In this document: piece by piece, positions 1 through 7,458 of the stretch | How positions within the stretch are numbered: position 1 is the stretch's first letter | How the letters are laid out: every line of letters starts with the position of its first letter | From: Actinomycetota bacterium | GTDB lineage: Bacteria; Actinomycetota; Actinomycetes; Streptosporangiales; Streptosporangiaceae | Reading direction: 5' to 3' | Assembly (NCBI GenBank): GCA_003168295.1 | Contig: PMST01000556.1 | Span: 1-20,445 of the forward strand | Length of the DNA stretch: 20,445 nucleotides | Made by a program: the position numbers and the translations under genes | The notes under the pieces: model-generated | What the model saw: the letters and a program-made list of their open reading frames with translations, nothing else | Database searches by the model: none | What the model was told of the DNA's origin: nothing

Positions 1-540
1 CAGACGCGGAACGCGCCAGGCAACACCGCCGCGGCCTCGACGATCTACCTGACCGTCGGGGAGTGGGCGGCGGCCGGGTCGCTGACCGACGCGGACTTCA
101 ACGTGGCCCTGGCCACCGCCGGATGGGCGGCGGGTTTCACGCCCGCCGGCCAGAACATGCCCCGGCCAGGGGATCAGGCACGGGAAGCAATCGCGATCTG
201 GCTGGCCATCCTCGCCACCCGCCCCCCGGCTAGCGAACTCCAGCAAGGCGTGCAGTGGCGTGGGCTCAGTCTGCGCCGGGGCCGCCCCACGTTCGTCGCG
301 ATCTGGAACTATCCCGGGACCGGCGGGGTCAGCGCGGCCTGGCCGTCGCGACAGCCACTCCCCGCCGCCGTGTACCTGATGGCCAAGGCCATGACCCGCC
401 TGCCCGAACAGAAGGTCAGCCAGGTCCTCAAGGACCGATGGGCCACCTGGCTGAACCCGCGCACCACCGATGCCCAGCTCGCCGCGGCCCTCGGCATCCA
501 GGTGCCGAGCGGTCCCCTACCCCCTTACCCCCAGCCTTGA
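1..540 (+). CDS. Hypothetical protein, 5' end outside window
   Basis: The reading frame is open from base 1 to a TGA at 538-540, giving 179 visible residues with no convincing start; an in-frame GTG at 103 exists but the frame upstream is equally protein-like, so the gene probably begins before the window. The product looks soluble: no signal peptide or membrane helix is visible, and the C-terminus is proline-rich (ending PLPPYPQP). I do not recognise a family. Its stop overlaps the likely TTG start of the next gene (TTGA at 537-540), so the two are probably co-translated and may work together, perhaps as a cytoplasmic partner of the membrane protein. Function is unknown. The frame assignment rests on codon pattern and the absence of stops. 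Confidence 0.6.
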   Translation, partial: QTRNAPGNTAAASTIYLTVGEWAAAGSLTDADFNVALATAGWAAGFTPAGQNMPRPGDQAREAIAIWLAILATRPPASELQQGVQWRGLSLRRGRPTFVAIWNYPGTGGVSAAWPSRQPLPAAVYLMAKAMTRLPEQKVSQVLKDRWATWLNPRTTDAQLAAALGIQVPSGPLPPYPQP

Positions 541-1274
541 CCACGAATGCGCGGCGGTGGCGCCTGTCCTGGCTTCGCGCGCTGCCCCTCCTCGCCCGGT
601 ACATCATCAAGACGATGCCCTGGGTCACGCTGATCACCGGCTGCCTGGCCGGCCTCGCCATCTTCACCATCTTGGTCCGCGTCGCCCATCACGACCAGGC
701 CACCTTCTGGCTCGACCAGGGCACCGTCCGCCTGTCCCTGCTGCCCGCCGCCGCGGCGCTGGCCTTTGTCCCCTACGTCCCGTTCCGGCCGCTGAGGTGG
801 GCCACCCCCGTCCCGGCCTGGGTGACCCCGGCCGGCCACCTCCTGCTCGCCGCCCCCATCCTGGCCCTGACCTTCTGGGCGCAACTGCGCATCATGGCCC
901 CGGCCATCCCCCCGCACGCACCCCAGGACCCGCATGAACCGTTCTACGCGCTGATAGCCCAGCTCATCGGATGGTCCGCGATCATCGTGGCCGCCGCCGC
1001 CTGCACCGCCCGCTCCCGCTTCGCCGACCTCGGCGGCGCCATCGCCGCCCCCATCAGCTTCGCGGTCATCGCGCTCGCCTGGTACACCCCCCCGAGCGCG
1101 AAATTCCTGGTCAGACCGCCCGCGATCCCGCACAGCATCGCCATCGGCTGGTACGCCATCGCAGCAGCCGCGCTGATCTTGACCTGCGCCGCGATGCGAG
1201 ACCACTGGCATCGCTGCACACGCAGCCCGCACCGGCGCCCAACCGCCGTCATGACCCGACGCCGATGTCCCTGA
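537..1274 (+). CDS. Predicted six-helix integral membrane protein of unknown function
   Basis: The frame runs to TGA at 1272-1274. I chose the TTG at 537 because it overlaps the preceding stop as TTGA and the protein-like sequence starts right there (TTNARRWRLSW...); the frame extends further upstream only as a shadow of the previous gene. The 245-aa product has a basic N-terminus and about six hydrophobic segments near residues 28-48, 65-83, 95-115, 140-160, 168-185 and 203-222, followed by a strongly basic tail (RSPHRRPTAVMTRRRCP). It contains no motif that I recognise as a transporter, enzyme or receptor. Coupling to the upstream soluble protein suggests a two-component membrane/soluble pair. 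It could be a permease-like or anchor protein; I assign no function. The start codon is less certain than the frame. Confidence 0.6.
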   Translation: MTTNARRWRLSWLRALPLLARYIIKTMPWVTLITGCLAGLAIFTILVRVAHHDQATFWLDQGTVRLSLLPAAAALAFVPYVPFRPLRWATPVPAWVTPAGHLLLAAPILALTFWAQLRIMAPAIPPHAPQDPHEPFYALIAQLIGWSAIIVAAAACTARSRFADLGGAIAAPISFAVIALAWYTPPSAKFLVRPPAIPHSIAIGWYAIAAAALILTCAAMRDHWHRCTRSPHRRPTAVMTRRRCP

Positions 1275-1438
1275 CCTGGGCTAAGGCGGCTTAGATGGGG
1301 GCGGTGGGGGCTCGGCGAGTCTAAGCCGTGCTGGGTCCGGAAGATAAGGCATTCACCCGATGCCAGGGGTTGGGCCTTACGGCGAATCTTGAAGATGCGG
1401 GAACCGGACGAGGTTCCCCGGGGACCGAGGAGGAACCC
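1275..1438 (+). promoter_or_regulatory. Intergenic region with nested inverted repeats upstream of the LAL operon
   Basis: This 164-bp gap should hold the promoter of the downstream two genes. Several short inverted repeats are visible. CTAAG (1281-1285) pairs with CTTAG (1290-1294), while GGCTTAG (1288-1294) can instead pair perfectly with CTAAGCC (1321-1327) across a G-rich loop, so the two stems are mutually exclusive. Further on, TAAGGC (1345-1350) faces GCCTTA (1374-1379), enclosing GGCAT (1348-1352) and ATGCC (1360-1364). No convincing -35/-10 pair and no U-run terminator was found. These could be operator half-sites or an RNA structure in the leader; the evidence is only symmetry. Confidence 0.35.
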
Positions 1439-1678
1439 ATGCATCCCGAGATTCTCCGTGAACTGAGCTCGCAGCGCGGCCGTGAGATGCGGGACCGGGC
1501 GCACCGGGCCGGGCTCGTTCGGATCGTGAGCCGGGCGCGGCGGGCGCGGCGGCGCGGGCTGGCCGAAACGGACGAATTCGCCGTCCCGGCCGTCCCGGAC
1601 TACGTGGACGGCTCGTTCCGGCTTCAGCCGGCCGATGGCGAAGCGGCCCGGGTGCCGACCACCGGGCGCGCGGCCTGA
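1439..1678 (+). CDS. Small basic actinobacterial protein, 79 aa
   Basis: The ATG at 1439 is preceded by a strong purine-rich ribosome binding site (GAGGAGGA, about 1426-1434). An earlier in-frame start at 1328 would lie in the regulatory region and lacks such a site. The product is 79 aa, starting [17 protein letters not shown], with a predicted amphipathic, Arg-rich helical N-terminal half containing RARRARRRG, and a more acidic, Pro-containing tail. It has no signal peptide or membrane helix. Small proteins of this general look (N-terminal acidic/hydrophobic helix, then RG-x-EMR and Arg repeats) are common in actinomycetes, and I know of no assigned function. Its stop lies 7 bp before the LAL regulator start, so the two are almost surely co-transcribed; a role as a partner or adaptor of the regulator is inference. 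Confidence 0.7.
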   Translation: MHPEILRELSSQRGREMRDRAHRAGLVRIVSRARRARRRGLAETDEFAVPAVPDYVDGSFRLQPADGEAARVPTTGRAA

Positions 1679-1685
1679 GGCGGCC

Positions 1686-4600
1686 ATGACCACGGCCGCC
1701 TCGCCGGCGCCTGATGGCGGCGCTCAGGCACCTGGCGAGCTTTCCCGAATGTCAGACCCGCGTGACATGCTGGATGCAGAGATGAGCGGACGAGCAGCTT
1801 GTCCCGTCCTGGTCGGGCGGGGTGAGCAGATGGCCGTCCTGGAGGCTGCTTTCGGCAGCGTGCGCCAGGGCGGGCCGTCGGCTGTGCTGCTCGGCGGGGA
1901 AGCCGGTGCCGGCAAGTCCCGGCTGGTCAGTGAGTTCGGCACGGTGGCCGCCGCGGCGGGCGCCCGGGTGCTGACCGGCGGCTGCCTGCAGCTGGGGACC
2001 GACGGACTGCCCTACGCGCCGTTCACCGCCGTGCTGCGCGACCTGGTGCATGAGCTGGGCGCGGACGCGGTGGCCGCGATGCTGCCCGGCCGGACCACGC
2101 TGGGGCTCGCCCGGCTGCTTCCCGAGCTGGGCGAGCCGGACCTGGCCCAGGCGAGCCGGGCCGAGGTGGCCGAGGGCCTCGCCGCCGGCGAGGCGCGGGC
2201 GCGGTTGTTCGAGGAGGTGCTGGCCACACTCGAGCATCTGGCCAGGCCCGCGCCGGTGGTGCTCGTGATCGAGGACGCGCACTGGGCCGACCGGTCCAGC
2301 CGGGACCTGCTGATGTTCCTCATCGGCAACCAGCGGGCGATCAGCGGGCTGCTTATCATCGTCACGTTCCGTTCGGACGAGCTGCACCGCACTCATCCGC
2401 TCCGTCCGCTGTTCGCGGCGCTGGACCGGATCGACTGGGTGGAGCGTGTCGAGCTGCCCCGGCTCAGCCAGCATGACACCGCGGAGCTGGCCCTGGCGAT
2501 CCTGGGCCGCGAGCCGACCAGCGGCCTGACCGAGGCGTTGTACCGCCGGTCCGAGGGCAACCCGCTCTTCGTGGAGACCCTGCTCTGTTGTGACGGCGAG
2601 CTGAGCCCGGAGCTGCCGGAATCCCTGCGCGACCTGCTGCTCGACAGCGTCCGCAGGCTGCCGGAGGACACCCAGGAGGTACTGCGCGTCGCCAGCGCGG
2701 GCGGTGCGGTGACCGGACACGCGCTGCTGGCCGTCGTGACCGGCCTGGACGACGGCGCGCTGATCCGGGCGCTGCGCCCGGCGGTGACCGCCAACGTGCT
2801 GCACCCGCAGGGCGACGGCTACGCGTTCCGGCACGAGCTGATCCGCGAGGCGGTGCACGACGACCTGCTGCCGGGCGAGCACGGCCGGCTGCACAGCCGC
2901 TTCGCCGAGGCCATCGACGCCGATCCCGGCCTCGTCCCGCCGGGCCGGGCGGCCGTCGAGATGGCCCACCACTGGCACTCGGCGCACGACTCCGTCTGGG
3001 CGCTGATCGCCGCCTGGCAGGCCGCGGCGCAGGCGGGCCGGGCGGTGGCCGCCGCCGAGCGGCTGTCACTGCTGGCTCGCGTCCTTGAACTGTGGGACCA
3101 GGTGCCGGACGCGGCCGAGCGGATCGGCGCCGATCACGCCCGCGTCCTGGAAGAGGCGGTCTGCGCGGCGCGCGACGTCGGCGACTTCGAACGCGGGATC
3201 GCGCTGGTGACCTCGGCGCTAAAGGAGCTCGACCCCGCGACCGAGCCAGTACGCGTCGCTGAGCTACTCGAGAACCGCAGCCTGTTCCGCATCAAGCTAG
3301 GACACAAGGACTTCGGCCGGGACCTGGAAGACGCGCTGGCCTACGTACCCGCTGACGTGGCCCCGGCCACCCGGGTAGACATCCTCCTCGCGCTCGCACG
3401 CTGCGCCCCTCACCTGGCGACCAAAGAACGGTCCTACGCCGAGGAGGCCCTCGCCCTGGCCCGCCAGACCAGCGACGAGGTGAACGAGGCGCAAGCGCTG
3501 CTGACCATGGCGATGTTCGACGCCGACCCTGGCCAGCAGGCGCTCTCGGACAGCCGTTCTCTCGAGCTGATCGCGCAGGCCCGGACCACGGCGAGGCGCC
3601 GGGGAGCCGACCACGTGCTGCTCACGGCGGCAGTCAACGAGTCCCACCTGCTCGAGGGCGCGGGTGAGCACGAACTCGCCGCCGAGGTGGCCAGCCGGGC
3701 CGCCGCCAGCGCGGACCTGCAGCGGCTGTCCCGCGTCTCCGGCAGCCTGCTCGCGATCAACCAGGCGGAACCGCTGTTCGCGCTCGGCCGCTGGGACGAG
3801 GCGCTCACGGTCGTCAACCAGGCCACCGACCTTTATCTCGCCCCTGGGCCGATGCACCGGGCCACGCTGCAGATCATCGCGGGCGGCATCACGGCGGCCC
3901 GGGGCGATCTGGCCGCCGCGGTTCGCACGATGCGGGCGGCACGCGACGCGCTGCGTTCGGCCCGGTACGAGGATCAGCATCAGCTCCCGTTGGCCTGGCT
4001 GGAAATCTTGCTCGCGCTCGCCACCGACGGCCCGGCCGCCGCGCTGGCGGCCACGCTGCAGGGCCTGGACCGCTTCGAAGAGTCCGGCGGCAGCCCGAGG
4101 TACGCCTGGCCGGTGATCACCGCAGGGGCGAGCGCGGTCCTGGCGGCGGCGCGGCAGGGCGCGGCCGTTCGTGAGGAGCGGCTCCGCTACGAGGCCGCCG
4201 CCGTCGCGGCCCGGCTGAGCGCCGCGGCAGAAAAGCTCGAAGCGTTCGGCCGGGTCCAGCAGGCTCACCAGCTGACCTTCGCCGCAGCCGACGCCAGCGC
4301 CGCGCGGTTGCTCGCCGGCATCGGTGGCCCGCTTCCCGGGGAGGAGACGAGCGAGCCTGCAGCGCTGCTCGCGGCCTGGGACGAAGCCGCCACCGCGTGG
4401 GCCGCCCTGAACGAGCCTTATCCGCTGGCCTGGGCGTTGCTGGCCGGGGCGCAGGTCGCGCTGGCCGACGGCGACCGCGATGGGGCGGCGGAAAGGCTGC
4501 AGCGCGCGGGCCCGCTCGCCGCGCGGTTGGACGCCCACCCGCTCAGTGACGAGATCGCCGTACTCGCGCGGCGATCCGGGGTCCGGCTGGTCGGCCAGGA

Positions 4601-4865
4601 CGGTGACGGGGCGCTGAGGCCCGACGCACCTGGCGGCACGAACGCCGGCCTCGGGCTTACCGGTCGCGAACTCGAGGTGCTGCGCCTGGTCGCGGCCGGA
4701 GCCAGCAACAGGGAAATAGCCGCCGAGCTGTTCATCTCGCCGAAGACAGCCAGCGTCCACGTGTCCAACATTCTCGGCAAGCTGGGCGCCGCCAGCCGCG
4801 GCGAAGCGGCCGCCAAAGCCCACACCCTGCGCCTGTTCGACTCCGCCGCGGCCGCCGGTCAGTAA
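1686..4865 (+). CDS. LAL-family (large ATP-binding LuxR-type) transcriptional regulator
   Basis: The product is about 1059 aa, usual for the MalT/LAL family. Near the N-terminus is [12 protein letters not shown] followed by a Walker A motif, [11 protein letters not shown] (residues about 70-80). A Walker B-like [12 protein letters not shown] lies near residues 189-200, typical of the AAA ATPase of LAL proteins. A long helical, Ala/Leu-rich middle (about 430-980) fits a TPR-like ligand or partner-binding region. The C-terminus (about 992-1055) is a LuxR helix-turn-helix: [22 protein letters not shown], then [16 protein letters not shown]. Such proteins are ATP-dependent activators, often of secondary metabolism or sugar-use genes; the inducer here cannot be read. 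I chose the ATG at 1686 because GAGG lies 5 bp upstream, just after the small gene's stop; ATGs at 1749 or 1782 are possible, and 1635 would overlap the small gene. The target is unknown; the neighbouring TetR/SDR genes are only candidates. Confidence 0.92.
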   Translation: MTTAASPAPDGGAQAPGELSRMSDPRDMLDAEMSGRAACPVLVGRGEQMAVLEAAFGSVRQGGPSAVLLGGEAGAGKSRLVSEFGTVAAAAGARVLTGGCLQLGTDGLPYAPFTAVLRDLVHELGADAVAAMLPGRTTLGLARLLPELGEPDLAQASRAEVAEGLAAGEARARLFEEVLATLEHLARPAPVVLVIEDAHWADRSSRDLLMFLIGNQRAISGLLIIVTFRSDELHRTHPLRPLFAALDRIDWVERVELPRLSQHDTAELALAILGREPTSGLTEALYRRSEGNPLFVETLLCCDGELSPELPESLRDLLLDSVRRLPEDTQEVLRVASAGGAVTGHALLAVVTGLDDGALIRALRPAVTANVLHPQGDGYAFRHELIREAVHDDLLPGEHGRLHSRFAEAIDADPGLVPPGRAAVEMAHHWHSAHDSVWALIAAWQAAAQAGRAVAAAERLSLLARVLELWDQVPDAAERIGADHARVLEEAVCAARDVGDFERGIALVTSALKELDPATEPVRVAELLENRSLFRIKLGHKDFGRDLEDALAYVPADVAPATRVDILLALARCAPHLATKERSYAEEALALARQTSDEVNEAQALLTMAMFDADPGQQALSDSRSLELIAQARTTARRRGADHVLLTAAVNESHLLEGAGEHELAAEVASRAAASADLQRLSRVSGSLLAINQAEPLFALGRWDEALTVVNQATDLYLAPGPMHRATLQIIAGGITAARGDLAAAVRTMRAARDALRSARYEDQHQLPLAWLEILLALATDGPAAALAATLQGLDRFEESGGSPRYAWPVITAGASAVLAAARQGAAVREERLRYEAAAVAARLSAAAEKLEAFGRVQQAHQLTFAAADASAARLLAGIGGPLPGEETSEPAALLAAWDEAATAWAALNEPYPLAWALLAGAQVALADGDRDGAAERLQRAGPLAARLDAHPLSDEIAVLARRSGVRLVGQDGDGALRPDAPGGTNAGLGLTGRELEVLRLVAAGASNREIAAELFISPKTASVHVSNILGKLGAASRGEAAAKAHTLRLFDSAAAAGQ

Positions 4866-4875
4866 CCCAAGACCT

Positions 4876-4903
4876 GCCCAGGGCCTGCTATATCGCGCTG
4901 GGC
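4876..4903. terminator. Weak hairpin between convergent LAL and TetR genes
   Basis: GCCCAG (4876-4881) and CTGGGC (4898-4903) form a 6-bp stem with a 16-nt loop across the 22-bp convergent junction, extending into the end of the TetR coding region. There is no T-run, so it may be only a weak bidirectional terminator or chance. Confidence 0.25.
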
Positions 4904-5523
4904 GTAGCCGTTGCGGGGATGACCGCTGCGGGGATGACCGCTGCGGCGATGGCTGCCTCGACCAGTGCCGCGGCGATGGCCCGTGCGGCCTGGGCGGTGC
5001 TGGCGTCGTGGTCCATCCAGGCGGAGATCCCGGCGCCGTCGTAGAGCAGGACGAGCTGCTGGGCGAGATGGCCGGGGTCGGCTGCCCCGGCCTGCTTGGC
5101 GAGGTCGACGAACAGGGACCGGAGCCAGGTGCGGTAGTCCTCGGTGACTTCCTCGATGCTGCTTCCGGGTGAGGTTTCGGCGTTCGCGCCGACGAAGGCG
5201 CAGCCGCGGAAGCCCGGTTCGGTGAAGGACAGGCCCTGGACCTCGAACACCCCGAGGAGGCGCTCGCGGGGAGTGCCGAACCGGGCGGCCAGTTCCCGGG
5301 TCATGCGCTCCCGGGTCCGGTCGTGGCGGGCCTGGAGGTAGGCGCGGACGAGTCCGTCCTTGCTGCCGAAGAGGGTGTAAAGCGTCGCCTTCGCCACCCC
5401 GGCGCGCTCGGTGATCCGGTCGACGCCGACGGTGTGCACGCCTTCGTCGTAGAACAGCTCGCTGGCGGCGGCCAGCAGGCGCTCACGCGCTGACGGCCGC
5501 GCGACGGTCTTGTCTGCGGGCAC
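4888..5523 (-). CDS. TetR/AcrR-family transcriptional repressor
   Basis: The 211-aa product has a standard TetR N-terminal helix-turn-helix: ARERLLAAASELFYDEG, then VGVDRITERAGVAKATLYTLFGSKDGLVRAYL (about residues 12-63). The C-terminal part is a ligand-binding, dimerising helical domain with motifs such as FRGCAFVGANAE (about 105-116), as in many actinobacterial TetR proteins next to oxidoreductases. The start is GTG at 5523, with no good Shine-Dalgarno sequence upstream, so translation may be leaderless or weakly initiated. The protein ends in an Ala/Ile/Pro tail produced by a 15-bp tandem repeat. It is divergent from the SDR gene and the 80-bp gap holds a strong palindrome, so it probably represses both itself and the SDR-VOC pair until a small ligand binds. 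The ligand is unknown. Confidence 0.93.
   Translation of the reverse strand: MPADKTVARPSARERLLAAASELFYDEGVHTVGVDRITERAGVAKATLYTLFGSKDGLVRAYLQARHDRTRERMTRELAARFGTPRERLLGVFEVQGLSFTEPGFRGCAFVGANAETSPGSSIEEVTEDYRTWLRSLFVDLAKQAGAADPGHLAQQLVLLYDGAGISAWMDHDASTAQAARAIAAALVEAAIAAAVIPAAVIPATATPSAI
4912..4956. repeat. 15-bp tandem repeat in the 3' end of the TetR gene
   Basis: Two exact copies of TGCGGGGATGACCGC (4912-4926 and 4927-4941) are followed by a diverged third copy at 4942-4956. Being a multiple of three, the repeat adds in-frame AVIPA pentapeptides to the C-terminal tail and could change length by slippage without breaking the frame. Confidence 0.75.
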
Positions 5524-5526
5524 GGT

Positions 5527-5554
5527 TTGACTTTACCAGAACGGTCTGTACAGT
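5527..5554 (+). promoter_or_regulatory. Possible promoter of the SDR-VOC operon
   Basis: TTGACT (5527-5532) resembles a sigma-70-type -35 box, and TACAGT (5549-5554) fits a TAnnnT -10 box with a 16-bp spacer. The putative -10 lies inside the left arm of the TetR-type operator, as expected for a repressible promoter. The match is by eye only. Confidence 0.35.
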
Positions 5555-5580
5555 TTTACTGAACAGACCGTCCTGTTCAG
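5541..5580. promoter_or_regulatory. Likely TetR operator in the divergent promoter region
   Basis: ACGGTCTGTACAG (5541-5553) and CTGAACAGACCGT (5559-5571) are inverted 13-bp arms that match at 12 of 13 positions, separated by five bases. A further CTGTTCAG (5573-5580) is the exact reverse complement of CTGAACAG (5559-5566), so three CTGnnCAG elements are spaced 13-14 bp apart. This array lies between the TetR start (5523) and the SDR ribosome binding site (GAGG, 5592-5595), where binding would block both promoters. The size and symmetry fit two TetR dimers. Assignment to the adjacent TetR is inference from position. Confidence 0.8.
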
Positions 5581-5603
5581 TTCTTTGCCGCGAGGAGCAC
5601 ACC

Positions 5604-6341
5604 ATGACCGATGCCGCCGTCACGACCCGGCCCCTGACCGCACTGGTGACCGGAGCGACCTCCGGGCTGGGCCGGGAGATCGCCGTGCGGCTCGCCCGGG
5701 ACGGCATGACGGTGATCGTCGTCGGGCGCGACGCCGCGCGGGGCTCTGCCGTCGTCGAGCAGATCGAGGCGGGCGGCGGCCAGGCGCGCTTCATCGCGGC
5801 CGAACTCAGCGACCCCGCCGAGATCCAGCGCCTCGCCGGGGAGGCCGGTGACATCGACGTGCTGGTCAACAACGCCGGGCATTCGGTCTGGGGGCCGACC
5901 GAGAAGACGACCGTGGAAGACTTCGACTCCATGTTCGCCAGCAACGTGCGGGCGGCGTACCTTCTTGTCGGCGCGTTCGCCCCGGCGGTGGCCGCCAGCG
6001 GCTCGGGCAGCATCGTCAACATCAGCAGCATGGCCGGCCGCATCGGGCTGCCCGGCGGCGCCGCCTACGGAGCGACGAAGGCCGCCCTGGCCTCGCTGAC
6101 CCAGAGCTGGACCGCCGAGTACAGCCCCCGCGGCGTGCGCGTCAACGCCGTCGCCTCCGGCCCCATCTTCGCCCGTCCCGAAGCCCGCGAGTTTTTCGAA
6201 AGCATCGGCGCCACCACCGCCTTGCACCGGGCGGCCGAGCCCGGCGAGATCGCCGAGGTCGTCGCGTTCCTCGCCTCGCCCCGGGCTAGCTACGTCACCG
6301 GTGCTATCGTCGCCGCCGATGGCGGCCGCACCGCCATCTGA
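5604..6341 (+). CDS. Short-chain dehydrogenase/reductase (SDR) family oxidoreductase
   Basis: This is a classical SDR of 245 aa. The NAD(P)-binding glycine motif TGATSGLG is at residues 16-23, the NNAG motif at 89-92, and the catalytic set is Asn114, Ser142, Tyr155 and Lys159 (YGATK). A conserved NAVASGP follows near 181-187. An Arg at about 42, just after beta-strand 2 (VVGRD), suggests NADP(H) preference, though this is weak evidence. The ATG at 5604 has GAGG about 8 bp upstream. It is a soluble cytoplasmic enzyme that probably reduces or oxidises a carbonyl/alcohol group on a small molecule; the substrate cannot be deduced. It is divergent from the TetR gene and 37 bp upstream of the VOC gene, so both are probably de-repressed by the same ligand. 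Confidence 0.94.
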   Translation: MTDAAVTTRPLTALVTGATSGLGREIAVRLARDGMTVIVVGRDAARGSAVVEQIEAGGGQARFIAAELSDPAEIQRLAGEAGDIDVLVNNAGHSVWGPTEKTTVEDFDSMFASNVRAAYLLVGAFAPAVAASGSGSIVNISSMAGRIGLPGGAAYGATKAALASLTQSWTAEYSPRGVRVNAVASGPIFARPEAREFFESIGATTALHRAAEPGEIAEVVAFLASPRASYVTGAIVAADGGRTAI

Positions 6342-6378
6342 CCCGGGCCAGCCGGGACAGCCAGACAAGGAGAACACC

Positions 6379-6738
6379 ATGGCCATCAGCCTGCTCGCCA
6401 TCAGCGTCGACGGGTCCGACATCGCCCGGCTCGCGCAGTTCTGGGCCGACGTGCTCGGCCAGCCCGTCAACCCGGGCGCAACCGGCAGCTCCGCCGCCAT
6501 CGACACCGGTAACGGACTGCGGCTCATGTTCCACCAAGTCCCAGAGGGCAAGATCGTCAAGAACCGGGTCCACCCCGACCTGGGCAGCAGCGACTACGAC
6601 CTCGAAACCGAGCGGCTGATCAAGCTCGGTGCCGTCCAGCTGAACGAGGTTGAGCAAGGCGGCAGCCGGTGGAGGACCTTCGCCGACCCCGAAGGCAACG
6701 AATTCGACCTCGTCGCCATCACGCCCCAAGCTGACTAG
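6379..6738 (+). CDS. VOC superfamily (glyoxalase/bleomycin-resistance-like) protein
   Basis: The 119-aa product starts at the ATG at 6379, with AAGGAG 6 bp upstream; an earlier in-frame start at 6301 would overlap the SDR gene. The sequence shows two beta-alpha-beta-beta-beta half-modules typical of vicinal-oxygen-chelate proteins: AISVDGSDIARLAQFWADVLG at the start, the KNRVHPDL strand in the middle (about 57-64), and the closing motif TFADPEGNEFDLVA (about 101-114). His61 and the Glu of DPEGNEF are plausible metal or ligand contacts, but the first half lacks an obvious metal His, so it may bind rather than chemically change its ligand. It lies in an operon with the SDR gene under the TetR operator. 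Glyoxalase, dioxygenase and antibiotic-sequestration roles are all possible. Confidence 0.85.
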   Translation: MAISLLAISVDGSDIARLAQFWADVLGQPVNPGATGSSAAIDTGNGLRLMFHQVPEGKIVKNRVHPDLGSSDYDLETERLIKLGAVQLNEVEQGGSRWRTFADPEGNEFDLVAITPQAD

Positions 6739-6745
6739 CTTGACC

Positions 6746-6769
6746 GGCCCGGAAGGCACCTTCGGGGCC
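6746..6769. terminator. Hairpin terminator between convergent VOC and membrane-protein genes
   Basis: A 24-nt inverted repeat (GGCCC-G-GAAGG with CCTTC-G-GGGCC) forms a stem of about ten base pairs with one G-G mismatch and a very tight loop, starting 8 bp after the VOC stop. Lying between two convergent genes, it can act in both directions. There is no long T-run, which is common in GC-rich actinobacteria. Confidence 0.7.
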
Positions 6770-6794
6770 TGCGGCTGGCGGCTGGCGGTTAGCT

Positions 6795-7244
6795 TCAGCG
6801 CAGGACCTGCGCCGTCTGGGCCTGGTCAGCGCGGGTGGCGGCGCGACGGGCGAGCAGGACCCTTACGCCGAGGACGACCGAACTGATGCCGAGGATGGCC
6901 CCGACCACCGCGCCGGCGAGGACGACATCCCACCTGGCCGCGCTCATGCCGACGTTGTGCTGGAACAGCTCGCTCACCTCGCCGACCGTGAAGCCGGCCG
7001 CGAACAGCGTCACCAGCACGGTGCCGGTTACGGCGATCCAGCGCCGGGCCGACCCGGCCATCAGCAGGGCGATGAGCGCCACTACGAGGAGGAACAGCGG
7101 GCCGGTGAACTGCGTCCCGCCGCCGATTGCGGAAGCGGCACTTGTCCCGGGCTTGGTGAGGTGGGCGGCCCAGGTCACGATCGTGCCGAGGATGTTGAAG
7201 CCGATCAGGACGCCGACCGTGATGCGGAATTGCTTACTGTTCAT
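6795..7244 (-). CDS. Four-helix integral membrane protein, unknown function
   Basis: I chose the ATG at 7244 because GGAGG lies about 10 bp upstream; the ATG at 7253 is only 1 bp from that site and the still longer frame (to 7412) lacks protein-like composition. The 149-aa product has four hydrophobic helices near residues 8-27, 48-64, 69-88 and 108-132, with Arg/Lys on the probable cytoplasmic sides and a polar C-terminal tail (RRAATRADQAQTAQ). No known family motif is recognised; small four-helix proteins of this type are often annotated only as hypothetical membrane proteins. It is divergent from the histidine kinase gene across a 214-bp region with two palindromes, so it could be a target or accessory of that two-component system. 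That link is inference from position. Confidence 0.75.
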   Translation of the reverse strand: MNSKQFRITVGVLIGFNILGTIVTWAAHLTKPGTSAASAIGGGTQFTGPLFLLVVALIALLMAGSARRWIAVTGTVLVTLFAAGFTVGEVSELFQHNVGMSAARWDVVLAGAVVGAILGISSVVLGVRVLLARRAATRADQAQTAQVLR

Positions 7245-7384
7245 GACGGACATACCTCCACTGCGTGGGCGAGGCGCGCGGGCGCCGCAGGCCTCTCGGG
7301 TTTCCTCTGTAAGCCTGAATCCGGGGCCGGCGTTTGGCGTCAGTCCCGTGAGCGACATGCGGTGGACTCCCGGATGGTTTGTGC

Positions 7385-7424
7385 CGTCGTCCAGAGGACG
7401 ACGCCAGTTCATCCGTGCGGATGA
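7385..7424. promoter_or_regulatory. Two adjacent perfect palindromes in the divergent promoter region
   Basis: The 7245-7458 gap contains CGTCGTCC-aga-GGACGACG (7385-7403, 8-bp arms) and, 5 bp further on, TCATCCG-tg-CGGATGA (7409-7424, 7-bp arms). Both are perfect inverted repeats outside coding sequence, 35-74 bp before the kinase start. They are candidate response-regulator binding sites or, for the first, a hairpin. TAGCCT (7447-7452) just before the kinase ATG could be a -10 box of a near-leaderless transcript, since no clear ribosome binding site precedes the ATG. Elsewhere the gap shows nothing distinctive. Confidence 0.5.
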
Positions 7425-7458
7425 CGCCGGCTCCTATCTGGCGCGTTAGCCTGCGAGT

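Noticed and set aside
525..1232. Minus-strand open frame of 235 codons opposite the membrane protein
   Set aside because: Its translation is an Asp/Gly/Arg-rich low-complexity chain, typical of antisense frames; the plus strand encodes plausible membrane helices.
1295..1320. G-quadruplex in the G-rich run near 1295-1312
   Set aside because: Only two runs of five G are close together; the other G runs need long loops, so a canonical four-tract quadruplex is not supported.
1635..1685. Longer start for the LAL regulator
   Set aside because: It would overlap the end of the small gene and has no ribosome binding site; the ATG at 1686 has GAGG at good spacing.
1752..2987. Minus-strand open frame of 411 codons opposite the LAL ATPase domain
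   Set aside because: It is a shadow of the coding strand: composition is Arg/Gln/Pro-rich and no ribosome binding site or motif is visible.
3297..4823. Long minus-strand open frame (508 codons) opposite the LAL gene
   Set aside because: It is antisense to a well-supported gene with Walker and LuxR motifs; long antisense frames are usual in GC-rich DNA, and its translation shows no domain.
4912..4956. Short repeats in the window as a CRISPR array
   Set aside because: The repeats are adjacent 15-18 bp units without spacers and lie inside genes or at a gene start.
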